From NCBI RefSeq assembly GCF_000004195.4, contig NC_030683.2, positions 73,689,764 to 73,753,763 of the forward strand: 64,000 nt of DNA. Direction: 5' to 3'. Below the pieces are notes generated by a model that saw only the letters and a list, made by a program, of their open reading frames with translations, was not told the origin of the DNA and searched no databases. This document shows, piece by piece, positions 36,521-47,345 of the stretch (positions are counted from its first letter, which is position 1; each line of letters starts with the position of its first letter). A program made the translations under genes and the position numbers. The DNA comes from Xenopus tropicalis. Taxonomy: Eukaryota > Chordata > Amphibia > Anura > Pipidae.

Positions 36521-37194
36521 CAGGATTATTCATGGAAGTATGGCGGTAAATCAGATCTCAATAGTTAAATGATGTAAAATTGTAGACACTTTGTGCCAGT
36601 TATAAAGTTAAACATACAGAGAATGAAGGCATATATTTATTATTCCACATAAGTCACATTTAATAACACCTTAATGAAAAAAATTACTCTAATGGAAAAA
36701 AATAAATTGCCAATTTTATGGTGACAAAATCAGCCAGAACACCTGCTTTATTTTCACCTGTTTCCATGCTGAAAGTTTGGCAGCTCCCCAACGTTTTACT
36801 TGGGCTAAAAATGAAAGAATGTAATCTGCGTGGGTGTTTAAGAATACAACAGGGATATGCTACAAACGGATTTTTCCAAAGTGCGTAAAAACTTGTAGAC
36901 TGCTAAATGCGCAACAGCTTGTCTTTTATATCTTACATCATTTTAATTAATTTAATAAATATACAAATAAACTGTTTAAGAAGAATGATTATGGACAGGA
37001 TAGGTAATGTTTTACTTAAATTATTCTACTTTCTACAAATTATAGGAGCCAGTTAGGTGGGAGAGGTCAGACATAATTACAAGGGCAGGATGACTAATGA
37101 TCCAGATCACACTGATTAAGTTTATAGAGGGAATTTAGCCATAAATCAAGGCTTGAATAATAATGCTAAGTAATGAGGTGACAGATCTGACAGG

Positions 37195-37520
37195 TAGAGT
37201 TGCAACCTCTTCAATAGTATAATCCTGTCCAAGGCTTAATGGTGATTGGCTGATGATGCAAGGGGGGATATGACCATGACATCTGTGAGAGGGATGATGA
37301 TGTTTTGGGTGGAGCAATTACCTAAGGGGGGGGTGGTCTGCTGGGTGGATTTAGAGGAATTGGAATGAAAAGGTAAGATTTTACCAGATATTGGGGTGGA
37401 ATAGGGGTGAATCAGGGGCAGAACAAATGGGTATTACAAATTAACCAGCAAGTACATTGTCTGTAAATTTGTAATACTGGTCTTGGATTTTTTTACCAGC
37501 CGATGTGGCAACCTTACTGG
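37195..37520. repeat. TIR repeat, 'TAGAGTTGCAACC' ends
   Basis: The left end GTAGAGTTGCAACCTC and the right end, in complement GTAAGGTTGCCACATCGGC, are inverted. It resembles the termini of 50664-50868 and 57821-58035, although the interior differs. Confidence 0.5.
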
Positions 37521-37529
37521 GATAGGAGA

Positions 37530-38010
37530 AAGACAAGACTTAGCACTCATCCATTATCAATATACACAGGGCATCATTAAGACATTTTGGGCATTCAGCT
37601 ACTAAAAATGCCCTCCCCTTTAAGCAAAACAGGGATTGATTGTCCATATATTGCAATATACTTCAACTTTGTCAGGTCATGCCAGGTCTAGCCACTTCTA
37701 CACTCAGTTTTATCTGATTCATTAAGAATTCTATTTACTTCATTATATAGTTTTCACAGGAAAGTTTTACCTGCAACCTACTTGCTTTCAATTTGCTTTT
37801 ATTTGCCACCACCAGGATGGCCAGGACTGTAGGTTGGAAAGATGGGAGCTACAACATGGATCTGGCCAATGCTCCTGTATAAACTATAAGGAGAAAGGGA
37901 AAGTTGTGCGCACCACTAAATTTTAAACTTTTAGGCAGGGGTACAATGCACTCATTGCATTCCTGTCTAATGGTTTAAAATTTAGTGGTGAGCACAACTT
38001 TCCCTCTTTT
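37530..38010 (-). repeat. Dispersed repeat related to 58079-58743, with a 34-bp-arm hairpin
   Basis: AGACAAGACTTAGCACTCAT at the left and the segment around 37725-37875 (TTCATTAAGAATTCTA, AAAGTTTTACCTGC) match the element at 58079-58743 in the opposite orientation. At its right end 37895-37928 and 37973-38006 form inverted arms of 34 nt with 32 matches around a 44-nt loop. Confidence 0.6.
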
Positions 38011-40059
38011 TTTGCTGGGTTCGGAGAAAACACTGAAAAAAGTATGCAGTATGGAGGTGGAAATAAATACATCCCACCTATTTTACTATGAGTATCACTG
38101 TAAAGAACAATATACGAATCGATACAGGTTGCTTAAGAAGGAGTTACAATCTCCTATAACCCCCAAACAACACAAGGAGCCTAAGGATGAGACAAGGAGC
38201 CCAAAGTGGAATGTAATAGTGCAAAAACATTTTCCTCTGTCTGAATTTTTTTTCCTTAGGGTGTGTTTCATATAGCTTTTGTGAATCTGGAAAGGACCTC
38301 ATCAGCCAGTGAAAGAAAGATTGCAAATTTTATAGACTGAACCTGTGAATAGTGTATGTAATAAAACTTTCTGCAGAAAAAGTTGTTTGAGGCCTTAAAA
38401 TGTGCTTTCAATGTGGTATAATTTTCTTAGTTAGATACATTTTTCCAGCTTACAACTTTTAATTCATTTCACCCAGTGTGCAGCAGTTGTAGGGCAACAG
38501 ATATTAGCTGTCAATGAACAACCTGAAGTCAGGGCAGACAGCAAGAAAACTGCTTGACAGGCCCTTTATCAATTTGTATTATTTCTTTGTATTTGCAGAT
38601 CAGTTACTGTGCTTATTCTTGTATGTTCTATAGCACTGGCACAGTTACGCAAGTTTATAAGCAAAACAGCCCATAGGAAAATATGATTTTGCTTAATTAT
38701 GACACAAGTTGAGTTGTGCTATGTCACATGGGGACACCAGTAGCTGGTTAGAAATGGATTTATATGTTTCTTTTAAGACAAATAGCCCTTTATGGCCTTG
38801 CAAAAAAATATATCACCTATTTATATCCAGGTACTCCAAAAACAAAATATAGACAGGATAAATGGCTGCTTATAAAACTTGAATGGTTTGATGGCTCTGC
38901 ATGGAAATACTTGTTGGACCAAGATTCAGCATCACTAAAAAGCCCCCGCCAAGGGTTACATGTACAAAAATTTTGCCATTTGTTCCTACCCATTTAACTA
39001 TGGGTGTGGGCAGCAGGTAGAGAAATAGAACATAAAGCATACATGTAGAATGGAGACTATCAATATAGGTAAATTCAAAATACATGCATGCATCCAGAAT
39101 ATTTCTCAGCCACCATCCTCCAAGGTGTGGTACAAAGACACCAATACACTGCCAACTGGACAGCTGTGGTATACTAAAAGGTCTGTAGTATACTAAAAAT
39201 TTATTTTAACATGGACATCCTATTTAACACCAGAAGCACTGGGGCTCAAGAATAAAACTCGTCCACTCCATTCTTATACAGCACAAAGCATCACCTTACT
39301 CCCAGTGGGTCCTCAAAGAGGGGTTTTCATGATTAAGTTAATGGAGTTTAAGTTTTAGTTTGATTTCAGTCCTAGAACAAATTTCCCCTTTTCCTGGTTC
39401 AGTTATTTACACGTCAGAGATTAAACTATTTTATAAGAAAAAAGTAAGCACAACTGAATCAATTGTCTGGGCTGTATGTCATTGGAAACCATGATCATTG
39501 CTCTAGGGTTGTCACTTTTAAGATGGAATAAGACAACTCAGTTTTCTGTCTTACAGGAAATGGCAAAACTGTGAAAGAAACAGTTCCTGAGGTAACAGTC
39601 AGTGCTACTGAGCTTCTGTATTTTATTCCCAAGCACATAAGCGTTAACTGGGCAGAAGGCGCAGAAAGCACACAGTATTTGATCCAACTTCAAGTGTGTT
39701 AGATGTTTGCATATATTGCTATCATTCCATTCTATCCTGTATTATTGGCTGCTTAAGTTTTTGGCTCTCTTAGATTCCTGCAGCAACAGTATAGCAAAAC
39801 TGAGTGCAACATACAGTATAGTAAAGGCTTTTTTTTATATTGTAGGGCCATCTCTGCATAGTATAAGGGGGAGTTTTATCAACAACTGAGTTTATCAACT
39901 AATTATGGTCCAAAAAATCAAATGTATGGTATTTATTAAGTGCAACAAACCCGAAAGCCTGAACACAAATGCTTGTAAGTTTCTATAGAAGGCCATGTGA
40001 GTTGTCCTAGGCAAAGTCAAGTCATATTTTCAATTTGAGTATTTAAATTGATATTCAAG
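38011..40059. other. Unique AT-rich DNA, no gene recognised
   Basis: Several 60-100 codon open frames have no recognisable features. Confidence 0.4.
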
Positions 40060-40200
40060 TCTTCGCGCCGCCGCGTATGCCATCCCACCGTCGATTTACA
40101 TTTTCGCCGGTGGGATGGCATTTCGGGGAGATTAGTCGCCCATGAACAGGGAGATTTGTCGTGGGCGACTAATCTCCCCATGTGCCAGAGCCCTAAGGGT
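40060..40200. repeat. 'GGGAGATTAGTCGCC' family copy
   Basis: GCCATCCCACCGTCGATTTA, CGCCGGTGGGATGGCATTTC, GGGGAGATTAGTCGCCCATG and GGCGACTAATCTCCCCATGT are present, ending TGCCAGAGCCCTAA. This is the best preserved right end of the family and shows what was interrupted at 647. Two nested inverted repeats are visible. Confidence 0.75.
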
Positions 40201-40389
40201 TGCTAAACACACCAAGCAATTATGACATTGTTTATGGCATTTTGTGATTATTGAGCCACATGACTCTATAAGAGTACATTTACTGGGCAAGTAAAGCCAG
40301 GAAGAATGATGGCCTTTTTTGCAATGTGCTTTCCCAAGGCTTCCCAAACTGCCATTTACCTTCCTGTTGCCACCAGCACAAATGTCCTA

Positions 40390-40766
40390 GGGGCTCATCG
40401 ATCTTCGATTTTTCATTTTCAACTTGATTCAATTTAAAAAAAAACTCTCAAAGAAAAACTTTGCAACTTTTCTGCAATTTACTATGTGTTTAAACGGCTA
40501 AAAATCAGAATTTTAAAATTCACCAGATTAAACTTGCCGAGTTCATGTAGAAGTCAATGGCAAAGGTCCCTTCCCAAAAATCCAGACTTTTTCGAATTGT
40601 TGCAGTGACAATTTGATAAAGTTGGGATTTTCACAGCAACAATTAACAAAAAAGTTGCATTTTTTTTTTACAACTTTTCTCACAGCGACTTTTCTGTGTT
40701 AATTTTTTTAGTAACTATTTGACATTCGGAAAAAACAGTTTTTGGACATAAAAAAAAAAATTAGAA

Positions 40767-40804
<38 letters not shown>

Positions 40805-40824
40805 GTTTTAGTAAATCTGCCCCC
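40390..40824. repeat. Palindromic element with (TTA)n tract
   Basis: The left end GGGGCTCATCGATC and the right end TTTTAGTAAATCTGCCCC are inverted in the manner of the CpG-rich MITEs. The interior is T/A-tract rich. A (TTA)n microsatellite fills 40767-40803 near the right end. The asparagine repeat frame is an artefact. Confidence 0.6.
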
Positions 40825-41586
40825 CAGTGTTGTAAATGCACAACCGTATTTTGTGGCAGCGAACTGCCAATGCAGTCTTGGAAGACCAGTAAAACCCCAA
40901 ATATCAGTGGGGAATGAAGACTGCACCTGTAACACAAGTGGCATTGGGATTCTGGTTGTGGAAGTGGCAAGCCATTGAGTGAGCTTTACTTATCATTTAA
41001 AAGAGAGATATGCCTGGAAATAAGCCTAATGATTCCTATTTTAAACTGCTTCACTTTCCAGCATTTTCAGAGGTGTTTTGGAAGATCAGATATTTTAAGA
41101 TTAGTAAATTGCAATATTTTAATAATCAACATTCAGAATGTCCTTAGTACGGCACTTAAAATTTCCCAGCATGAAGTTCCTGACTATCGCCACTAATTGC
41201 TGTCACTTTCTTTTTATGTCATTTGATCTATTTTGTTTTTGATAACATGAGAGGAAGCAGATCCAGCAGCTGTGTGCCCTTGGAGTATAGCGTGCCGAGT
41301 GCCAATTTACTGGAATTTAAATCAGAAGTGTAACGATAAAGGAACGCAGACCCTGCAGTTGCTGGGGCCCTGGAATTCTCAAGGTGAAGTGAGGCCCTAA
41401 ACAATGAGCAACTTAAATATATATTTGGGGGTTTATGGGGTCTAAAAAGATTTTGCTGTGTAGCGCATAGATATGCTACAGATATTTAACTCCAAATAAA
41501 TACATTTAAAGTTTACTGGTAATAGTCCGGTAGGTGGTAACTTTCCTAAAGTTTAGCCCATTTCCCTTACTTTGGTGATGGGTTTT

Positions 41587-41631
41587 ATGGAAGCAAGACA
41601 TAACACAGGTTTATACTTGTCTTGCTTCCAT
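41587..41631. repeat. Perfect 14-bp stem hairpin
   Basis: ATGGAAGCAAGACA at 41587-41600 and TGTCTTGCTTCCAT at 41618-41631 pair perfectly around a 17-nt loop. There is no element terminus around it. It could be a MITE relic or a transcribed hairpin. Confidence 0.5.
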
Positions 41632-41699
41632 TACTTTGTGCCATTGCCCAACAGATGCTACCTTTGCTAGAAAGAATAAAATACTATAATTATCTCTAT

Positions 41700-41954
41700 C
41701 ACTAGTGATTTTTTCCAGGAAAATGTTTTTCCAGGCATGGATTTGCTGCGAAATTCTGCATTTCGCCATTGGCAAATATTGTCATAAAACTGCTGCGAAA
41801 ATTTGAAGCGAAAAAATGCTCATTGACTTTAATGTATTTGGAGTGAGAAAAAGAGTTGCGGTCACTGTAAAAAAGTTGCAGTCAGGTAAAAAAAAAAAAA
41901 TTCAGCTGTTTCAGGAATTTTTCAGTGAAGCAGGACAGATCTGCTCATCACTAT
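41700..41954 (-). repeat. 'TAGTGATGAGC' family copy, left partner of an inverted pair
   Basis: It runs from CACTAGTGATTTTTTCCAGG, through GGCATGGATTTGCTGCGAAA and TTTCGCCATTGGCAAATA, to CAGATCTGCTCATCACTAT. It faces the next copy across 54 bp, giving a foldback pair. Confidence 0.75.
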
Positions 41955-42008
41955 CTATCACACTGAGACAGGGGGAAAACATGGGTCCAAATGGGAGTGC
42001 AAAGTGGT

Positions 42009-42321
42009 TAGTGATGAGCGAAACTGTCCCGTTTTGCTTCGTCGGCAAAAATGCAGAACTGCTAAAAAATAGTAAAATGACTAAATATTTGTTAAATGTG
42101 CCTACCATGTGACTTTTTTTTACATGCATTTTTGGCGCTACTACAAGTTTTTTTGATGCATCCGTAACTTTTTTTACACAACTGCAACTTTTTTCTCACT
42201 TGCCGAATTTTTCATACCAGTGAAATTTTGCAGCAGTTTTGTGAAGAAGAAAACGGCAATGGCAAAATGCAGAATTTCGCAGCAAATCCATGCCTCATGA
42301 AAAAAAATCACTCATCACTAG
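42009..42321 (+). repeat. 'TAGTGATGAGC' family copy, right partner
   Basis: The left end is TAGTGATGAGCGAAACTGTC and the right end is AATTTCGCAGCAAATCCATG followed by CCTCATGAAA and ATCACTCATCACTAG. TA flanks at both ends are compatible with a Tc1/mariner-type target but do not prove it. Confidence 0.75.
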
Positions 42322-42805
42322 AAGCAATTGTAAAGTCTACTCAGTTACATTTGGAATATCACTTAATGGTGAAGCCATTAGGTCCAGTAGTATGTCACAG
42401 TTCCTTACAGTGCAAGGATTTTTTTCTATTTAATAGTTTTTAAACTGTATTCAGCTAGAGAGAAATGGAGCCAAAGTATTAGTAAGTAGGGCTGCCATTA
42501 CTGTGTGATCAAAGGGCTGCATAAAGGGAATGACATCAGAGATCAGAATATTTCACATCTGTTCATTAGTTCCAGGTGCCGGCTTGCTATTACTCACATC
42601 TGTATACTGATATGTTCAGCAGGGGTTGGCAAGAAAGCCTTGATTTGGCACATTGTTAAAGATTTTACTTTGTCATTAAATTCAAAGATAAAAATGGGTA
42701 ATAAAGTTGTGTTTCTTTTCCCCAATTCTGTGCATTAGTCTTGGTATTTGCCCAAATTACCCTTGTTATCCAAACCAGCAGGACCATGCATAGCAGGTTT
42801 AAAGG

Positions 42806-42930
42806 TTAAAGGAAAACTATAACCCGCTGTATAACCAACCAATTTTTTGTTCTGAAACTGGTCCATTGCACAATTCTCCCCAATAAAGCTGTCACAGTAA
42901 AGGAAAAAACACAATATTAGAGATGTAGGC
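42806..42930 (+). repeat. TTAA-type MITE left end
   Basis: TTAA followed by AGGAAAACTATAACCCGC resembles the start at 11475. Only the first hundred or so bases are recognisable. Confidence 0.5.
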
Positions 42931-43449
42931 ATAGTTCAACAACACTTGAGAAAAAACCAAAGGAGGGTGGGATGCTTTCACAGTCAATGCACACCCAAGA
43001 CTGCATCACCTTCTTAAATAGCACAACGCCACCATTTCACTGACCACTGTGAACCAATGGAAAACAGGTAACTTGAACTCCTATTAAAACCTAACCTTCC
43101 TATTTGGTCCAGCAGTCATGGCCCTGCGCTCCCAATGAGTGACCTGCGGGCCCTCCTTTGTTTTTTTTGCAGTACTGTGTCAATAACACATAGAGCTATT
43201 CCAATGAGTGTATTGACACTGGGTCTTGTCACTTATTTGTCATCCTTGTGACGTTCAGTACATATTGAGAGAAATTAAAGGGTTTTATGATTCTTGGTTC
43301 TGTAACTAATAGAAATATCTAAATGTAAATTATGTTATAGAAAAATAAAGTTTTATTTAAATATCATTACTTCATAAGCATTGTCTTTGTATACTATATA
43401 TATATATATATAAAGCAGAAAAAGAAGAATGCCGCACTCACAGGACTTA

Positions 43450-43969
43450 GGGGCTGATTTACTAACCCACGAATCCGACCCGAATTGGAAAAGTTCCGAC
43501 TTGAAAACGAACATTTTGCGACTTTTTCGTATTTTTTGCGATTTTTTCGGCGTCTTTACGAATTTTTCGTTACCAATACGATTTTTGCGTAAAAACGCGA
43601 GTTTTTCGTAGCCATTACGAAAGTTGCGTAAAATCTGGCGATTTTTCGTAGCGTTAAAACTTGCGCAAAAAGTTGCGCTTTTTTCGTAGCGTTAAAACTT
43701 ACGCGAAACTTCGCACCTTTTAAGTTTTAACGCTACGAAAAAGGCGCAACTTTTCGCGTAAGTTTTAACGCTACGAAAAATCGCCAGATTTTACGCAACT
43801 TTCGTAATGGCTACGAAAAACTCGCGTTTTTACGCAAAAATCGTATTGGTAACGAAAAATTCGTAAAGACGCCGAAAAAATTGCAAAAAATACGAAAAAA
43901 TCGCTAAATACCGATCATTACGAAAATCGGACTAATTTCGACCCGTTCGTGGGTTAGTAAATGTGCCCC
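43450..43969. mobile_element. CpG-rich palindromic MITE (520 bp), TTA duplication
   Basis: The ends are GGGGCTGATTTACTAACCCA and GTGGGTTAGTAAATGTGCCCC with TTA at 43447-43449 and 43970-43972. The arms are close to perfect inverted copies around 43715. CpG steps fall about every 10 bp from 43505 to 43600. It sits inside a 'GAAACGTT' repeat whose two parts flank it. Confidence 0.88.
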
Positions 43970-43972
43970 TTA

Positions 43973-44045
43973 GTGTTGAAAAAAATAAAATTGTTTATTC
44001 CAATGTCAACCTAACGTTTCGGCTGCAACCTCAGCCTTTCTCAAA
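43973..44045 (-). repeat. 'GAAACGTT' hairpin repeat A, interrupted by the MITE
   Basis: On the minus strand GGCTGAGGTTGCAGCC forms a hairpin followed directly by GAAACGTTAGG, and then GGAATAAACAATTTTA. The other side of the repeat (GCCGCACTCACAGGACTTA) lies before 43450, so the MITE inserted into it. Confidence 0.6.
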
Positions 44046-44057
44046 TATATATATATG

Positions 44058-44225
44058 AACAAACAGGAGCACACCATCCAAAATATCAAAAGCCCTGGGT
44101 GCTGGCAAAAACAATAATAAAGAAGCAGAGAGCCGCACACACAGGGACTTTGCAAAAAGATAAAGCATTTACTGAAAAAGATCCAACGTTTCGAGCACTA
44201 ACGGTGCTCTTCTTCAGGGACAAAC
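44058..44225 (-). repeat. 'GAAACGTT' hairpin repeat B
   Basis: On the minus strand CCTGAAGAAGAGCACC and GTTAGTGCTCGAAACGTTGG form a GAGCAC/GTGCTC stem followed by GAAACGTT (44184-44219). A polyadenylation-like region lies downstream towards 44120. The layout is as in repeats A and C. Confidence 0.6.
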
Positions 44226-44261
44226 CAAAAGACCGTGCGTATCCACCCCCCTTAAAAACCA

Positions 44262-44297
44262 CACTGTACAGAAAAAGGCGCCTTTTTCTGTACAGTG
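44262..44297. repeat. Perfect 36-bp palindrome
   Basis: The centre GGCGCC (44277-44282) is flanked by CACTGTACAGAAAAA on the left and its exact complement on the right. There is no spacer, so it is a true cruciform-type palindrome. Confidence 0.9.
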
Positions 44298-44349
44298 GGG
44301 TATTAATATGGTAGGCATGGATGTTGCAGTTCCCAAACCGATGCAAAAA

Positions 44350-45682
44350 TCAAACCTGCCCGATCGACATCTGGCCAATTTCAGGCCAGAAACCAGAAAC
44401 CTGAAGATATTTAAATGAATAAAGTGTGAAATCACTGCATTAAAATAAGTGTTATTCTTTTAGCTGTATCTTAATAGCCTGTCAGTCAGATATTTAGGAG
44501 TTTAGTAAGAGAGCAATTACAGAAGTTGCGGCTCTTATTGCTGTATGTAACAAACAATCTCTGGAACTCCTCTATTTGCTAGGAAGGCAGATCTCCCACT
44601 TCAGTTTAAGTTCTGGAAAACATCTTGTGTTATCACATGGAATGTAAAAAGCTTGGCAGACTGGGCATGAACTTTCCATCAAACGTAATACTTGTAGAGG
44701 GAGGGATGCATTCCCTGTTCTCTAACAAAAAAGATTTATTCTCTGTTTTTTGTACAACAGCAAGTCAGAAAAGCAATCCCTTGTAAAATGTACATTTCTG
44801 TGCCAATGAAGTTTAGTGATGTTCCAAGCCAGTCTTCCAATTTCAATAAAAAAGGAAAGCAGTGGATAAATGTCCTTTCTCAAATTATTTGTAGCCAGCA
44901 CTGCAATCATTGGTTAGTGTCTCTTTCCCTAAATGAGGAAGGATGACTTCTCCGAACTTAATTGGCTCTTCTAGCTTGCTTCATTCATCATGGAGTCACA
45001 TCACTTTTAATTTTGCAAAAATATAATAATGTGTGTTTTCTGTACAGAAACCTTTTATAAGGTTGGCTGTTTAGGAGACTTCTGGACTGCTTCTGTCATT
45101 GTCTCACCTTCATGAGAATTACTACAAATGAATTGCTTTTTCCAGCACTTGGTATTTCTTTGCCATAGTTTTCTGAATGCACTCATCTCTATTCTTTGTA
45201 GCCTCTGAGGGTTTCTTTTTCACCACCAGAATTGTGCCATCAATAGTATGTTAGTATGTCTTCTTTTCTCACCTTTTTTCAGCCCATTGGCCACTCTAAG
45301 GTCCTCTCTTCACTTCTCAGCCATTTGCAAATGTGTTATAAAGAGAAAAGCAAGTATGGTCTTTCTCCCCCAAAAGAAAATATACTCTCTCTTTCACTAG
45401 GTCAGGACTGACGCAAGGACACTGCCTTGACGGAGTGCGTCAGCTTATGCATACTTTGTACAAGCCATGTGACAAAATATGTCTGTTTTTTACCAAATGT
45501 AGACACTTTTCCTTCAGTGTGTGCAAGATTAGGTTTTAATTTTCTCTTAAAGCTATATAATGGAGTGCTGGGGTAATGTGTATAGTATATATTTATTTGA
45601 ATAAGAGATTTCATGATCCTTTTGTGCTAAGGAAAGCTCTGTATTCTTATTGTGTGCTTTTCTAAAACAATGGGGAGGTTAT
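44350..45682. other. Unique DNA, possible conserved non-coding content
   Basis: 44440-44640 is balanced in composition without repeat signatures. A small hairpin (CTGACGC ... GCGTCAG) lies at 45408-45442. No gene is recognised. Confidence 0.35.
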
Positions 45683-45824
45683 GTAATAAAAGGCACTCAG
45701 TTTGCCCAGGAGCAGTAACCTATAGCAACCAATCAGCAGGTAGCATTTACTGGTCACCTGTTTAAAAGCAAACATATTATCGGTTCTTATGAGTTACTGC
45801 ACCTGGACAAACTTAGTGCCATAG
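45683..45824. mobile_element. Short palindromic MITE, 'GGCACTAAGTTTGCCCAGG' family
   Basis: The left arm AAGGCACTCAGTTTGCCCAG, then AGCAGTAACC, and the right arm GAGTTACTGCACCTGGACAA, then ACTTAGTGCC, are inverted. The centre is GGTCACCTGTTTAAAAGCAA. A CCAAT motif (AACCAATCAGC) is carried in the left arm. A fragment of the same family lies at 12600-12722. Confidence 0.8.
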
Positions 45825-46116
45825 GTAGAGCGTACATGTTTTCTTCATGGGAAATAATGACGCTAAATGGGATTGCAGTTGGTATCAACTTACATGTAGC
45901 AGTAATTCCCTTTGCATGCTTATTTCATACAGTATCCATGTCCTAATGGAAAGGTGTCAAACTATAATTTTCTTAAATGAGGCTTTACAGAGGAGTTAAG
46001 AAGCAGCTCAGTGTAGTAACAATTACTGACTAACACTTTGTAACACGTATCGGACAAATAAAACTGCATGTGCAAAGGCTGAGGCAATGCCACTTCGGGT
46101 CTCACCGCCGACACCT

Positions 46117-46205
46117 AACCTGCTTGTGCATGCGCAGTTGAAGCGGATTTCCTGCTACCTCCAACTGCGCATGCGCAAGCAGGTTCATATCGACAGATAT
46201 GAACC
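46117..46205. repeat. GC-rich inverted repeat with NRF1-like palindromes
   Basis: AACCTGCTTGTGCATGCGCA and TGCGCATGCGCAAGCAGGTT are inverted arms with one mismatch. The latter contains TGCGCATGCGCA, the perfect palindromic NRF1 consensus. A second small hairpin, GGTTCATAT...ATATGAACC, follows at once. Confidence 0.65.
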
Positions 46206-46433
46206 TGCGCGGCTGCGCTTCTCTGCAATTTTAGCTAGCAATTAGCGATAGGGACAGATTGTAAACTTCAAAACCATGCAGTGGTATTTGAAACAAATAC
46301 ATTCATCAGTAATTGTGGAAATATGTCTACAAACATTCTATAAAACATTTCTGTTGCTTGCCTAACTTAAGATCAACAAGTTGGTACATTTGGAGAAGCA
46401 AATGTCTGTGTCTTGGTTTACTTGCATAGGCAG

Positions 46434-46702
46434 TAGTGATGAGCAAAATTTTACGGCAGGCATGGATTCGTTGTAAAATTCTATGTTTCACCATTGGCAA
46501 ATTTTTTTTCATGAGACGACTGCAAAAATTTGGCGCACAAAAATTCGGTAAATGAGAAAAAAAGTTGCATTAAAAAAAAGTTGCGGTTGTGTAAAAAGAC
46601 CTGGGCGCGGCAAAAAAAGTTGTGCTTGTCAAAACATTTGTGTGGTAGCTACATTTCACAAATGTTCTGTGAAGCGAAACAGGACAGATTTGCTCATCAC
46701 TA
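46434..46702. repeat. 'TAGTGATGAGC' family copy
   Basis: It begins TAGTGATGAGCAAAATTTTA, has GGCATGGATTCGTTGTAAAA, and ends CAGATTTGCTCATCACTAA. Both ends are present. Confidence 0.75.
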
Positions 46703-46753
46703 ATATGCAGTAAGCATAGCTACATCTTTTTTATCTGCATTTTTCATTTATAG

Positions 46754-46960
46754 TAGTGATGACGAGTGAATTTTTTCACCAGGCAGGAATTCTGGCAAAA
46801 TTCCACGTTTTGCCCGTGAAAAGTTTTTGCAAAACCCTGGCAAAAATGTGCTACAAATTTTTGGAGTGAGGAAAAATTTGAGAAAAAACTTCAATGCATT
46901 TTGCATGAAAAAAAAACGCTGAAAACATCTCCCATTGACTTCAATCCATTTCACTATTTT
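46754..46960. repeat. 'TAGTGATGAGC' family copy, degraded
   Basis: TAGTGATGACGAGTGAATTT, then CACCAGGCAGGAATTCTGGC and TTTTGCCCGTGAAAAG. It lies 51 bp after the previous copy, which may mark a preferred target. Confidence 0.65.
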
Positions 46961-46984
46961 TTTTTACCTACGCTTTTGCTAAAC

Positions 46985-47132
46985 ATGAGCACAATAAATA
47001 GGAAATTGTATTCTGACTATTATTTTACTTCTGAAACAGAACAAAAAGCTAAATAATCCAAAGATCTCAAAGGAATGTTTTTGACTAATTACAAATTTTA
47101 TCAAAAGTTAATTTAAAATTGAGCTCCCCTTT
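46985..47132 (-). repeat. TTAA-type MITE, terminal fragment
   Basis: In complement it begins TTAAAGGGGAGCTCAATTTT, then TTGATAAAATTTGTAATTAG. The same type of start occurs at 63728. The partner end is not seen. Confidence 0.5.
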
Positions 47133-47345
47133 AATGTGTCTCAGTGGATAGCATCGCTACCTTAAATTGTATGTGTATTCAGCCTGAACTAGTTTCTCCA
47201 AGTACTCTGGCACTGCCTAAAAACTGGTTAGTTAACTGCCTTCTAATAATATTGACCAAAGTCAATACAGATTTAAATGATGTAGCATCTCTGAACAAGT
47301 GCTCCAGATTATGTCAGTGTTATATAAATAAAGGATAGTAATACT
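47133..47345 (+). repeat. Degraded SINE-like sequence
   Basis: GTGTCTCAGTGGATAGCATC resembles a tRNA-type box A head and TGTTATATAAATAAAGGATA an L2-type tail. It is poorly preserved; compare 51589-51861. Confidence 0.4.
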
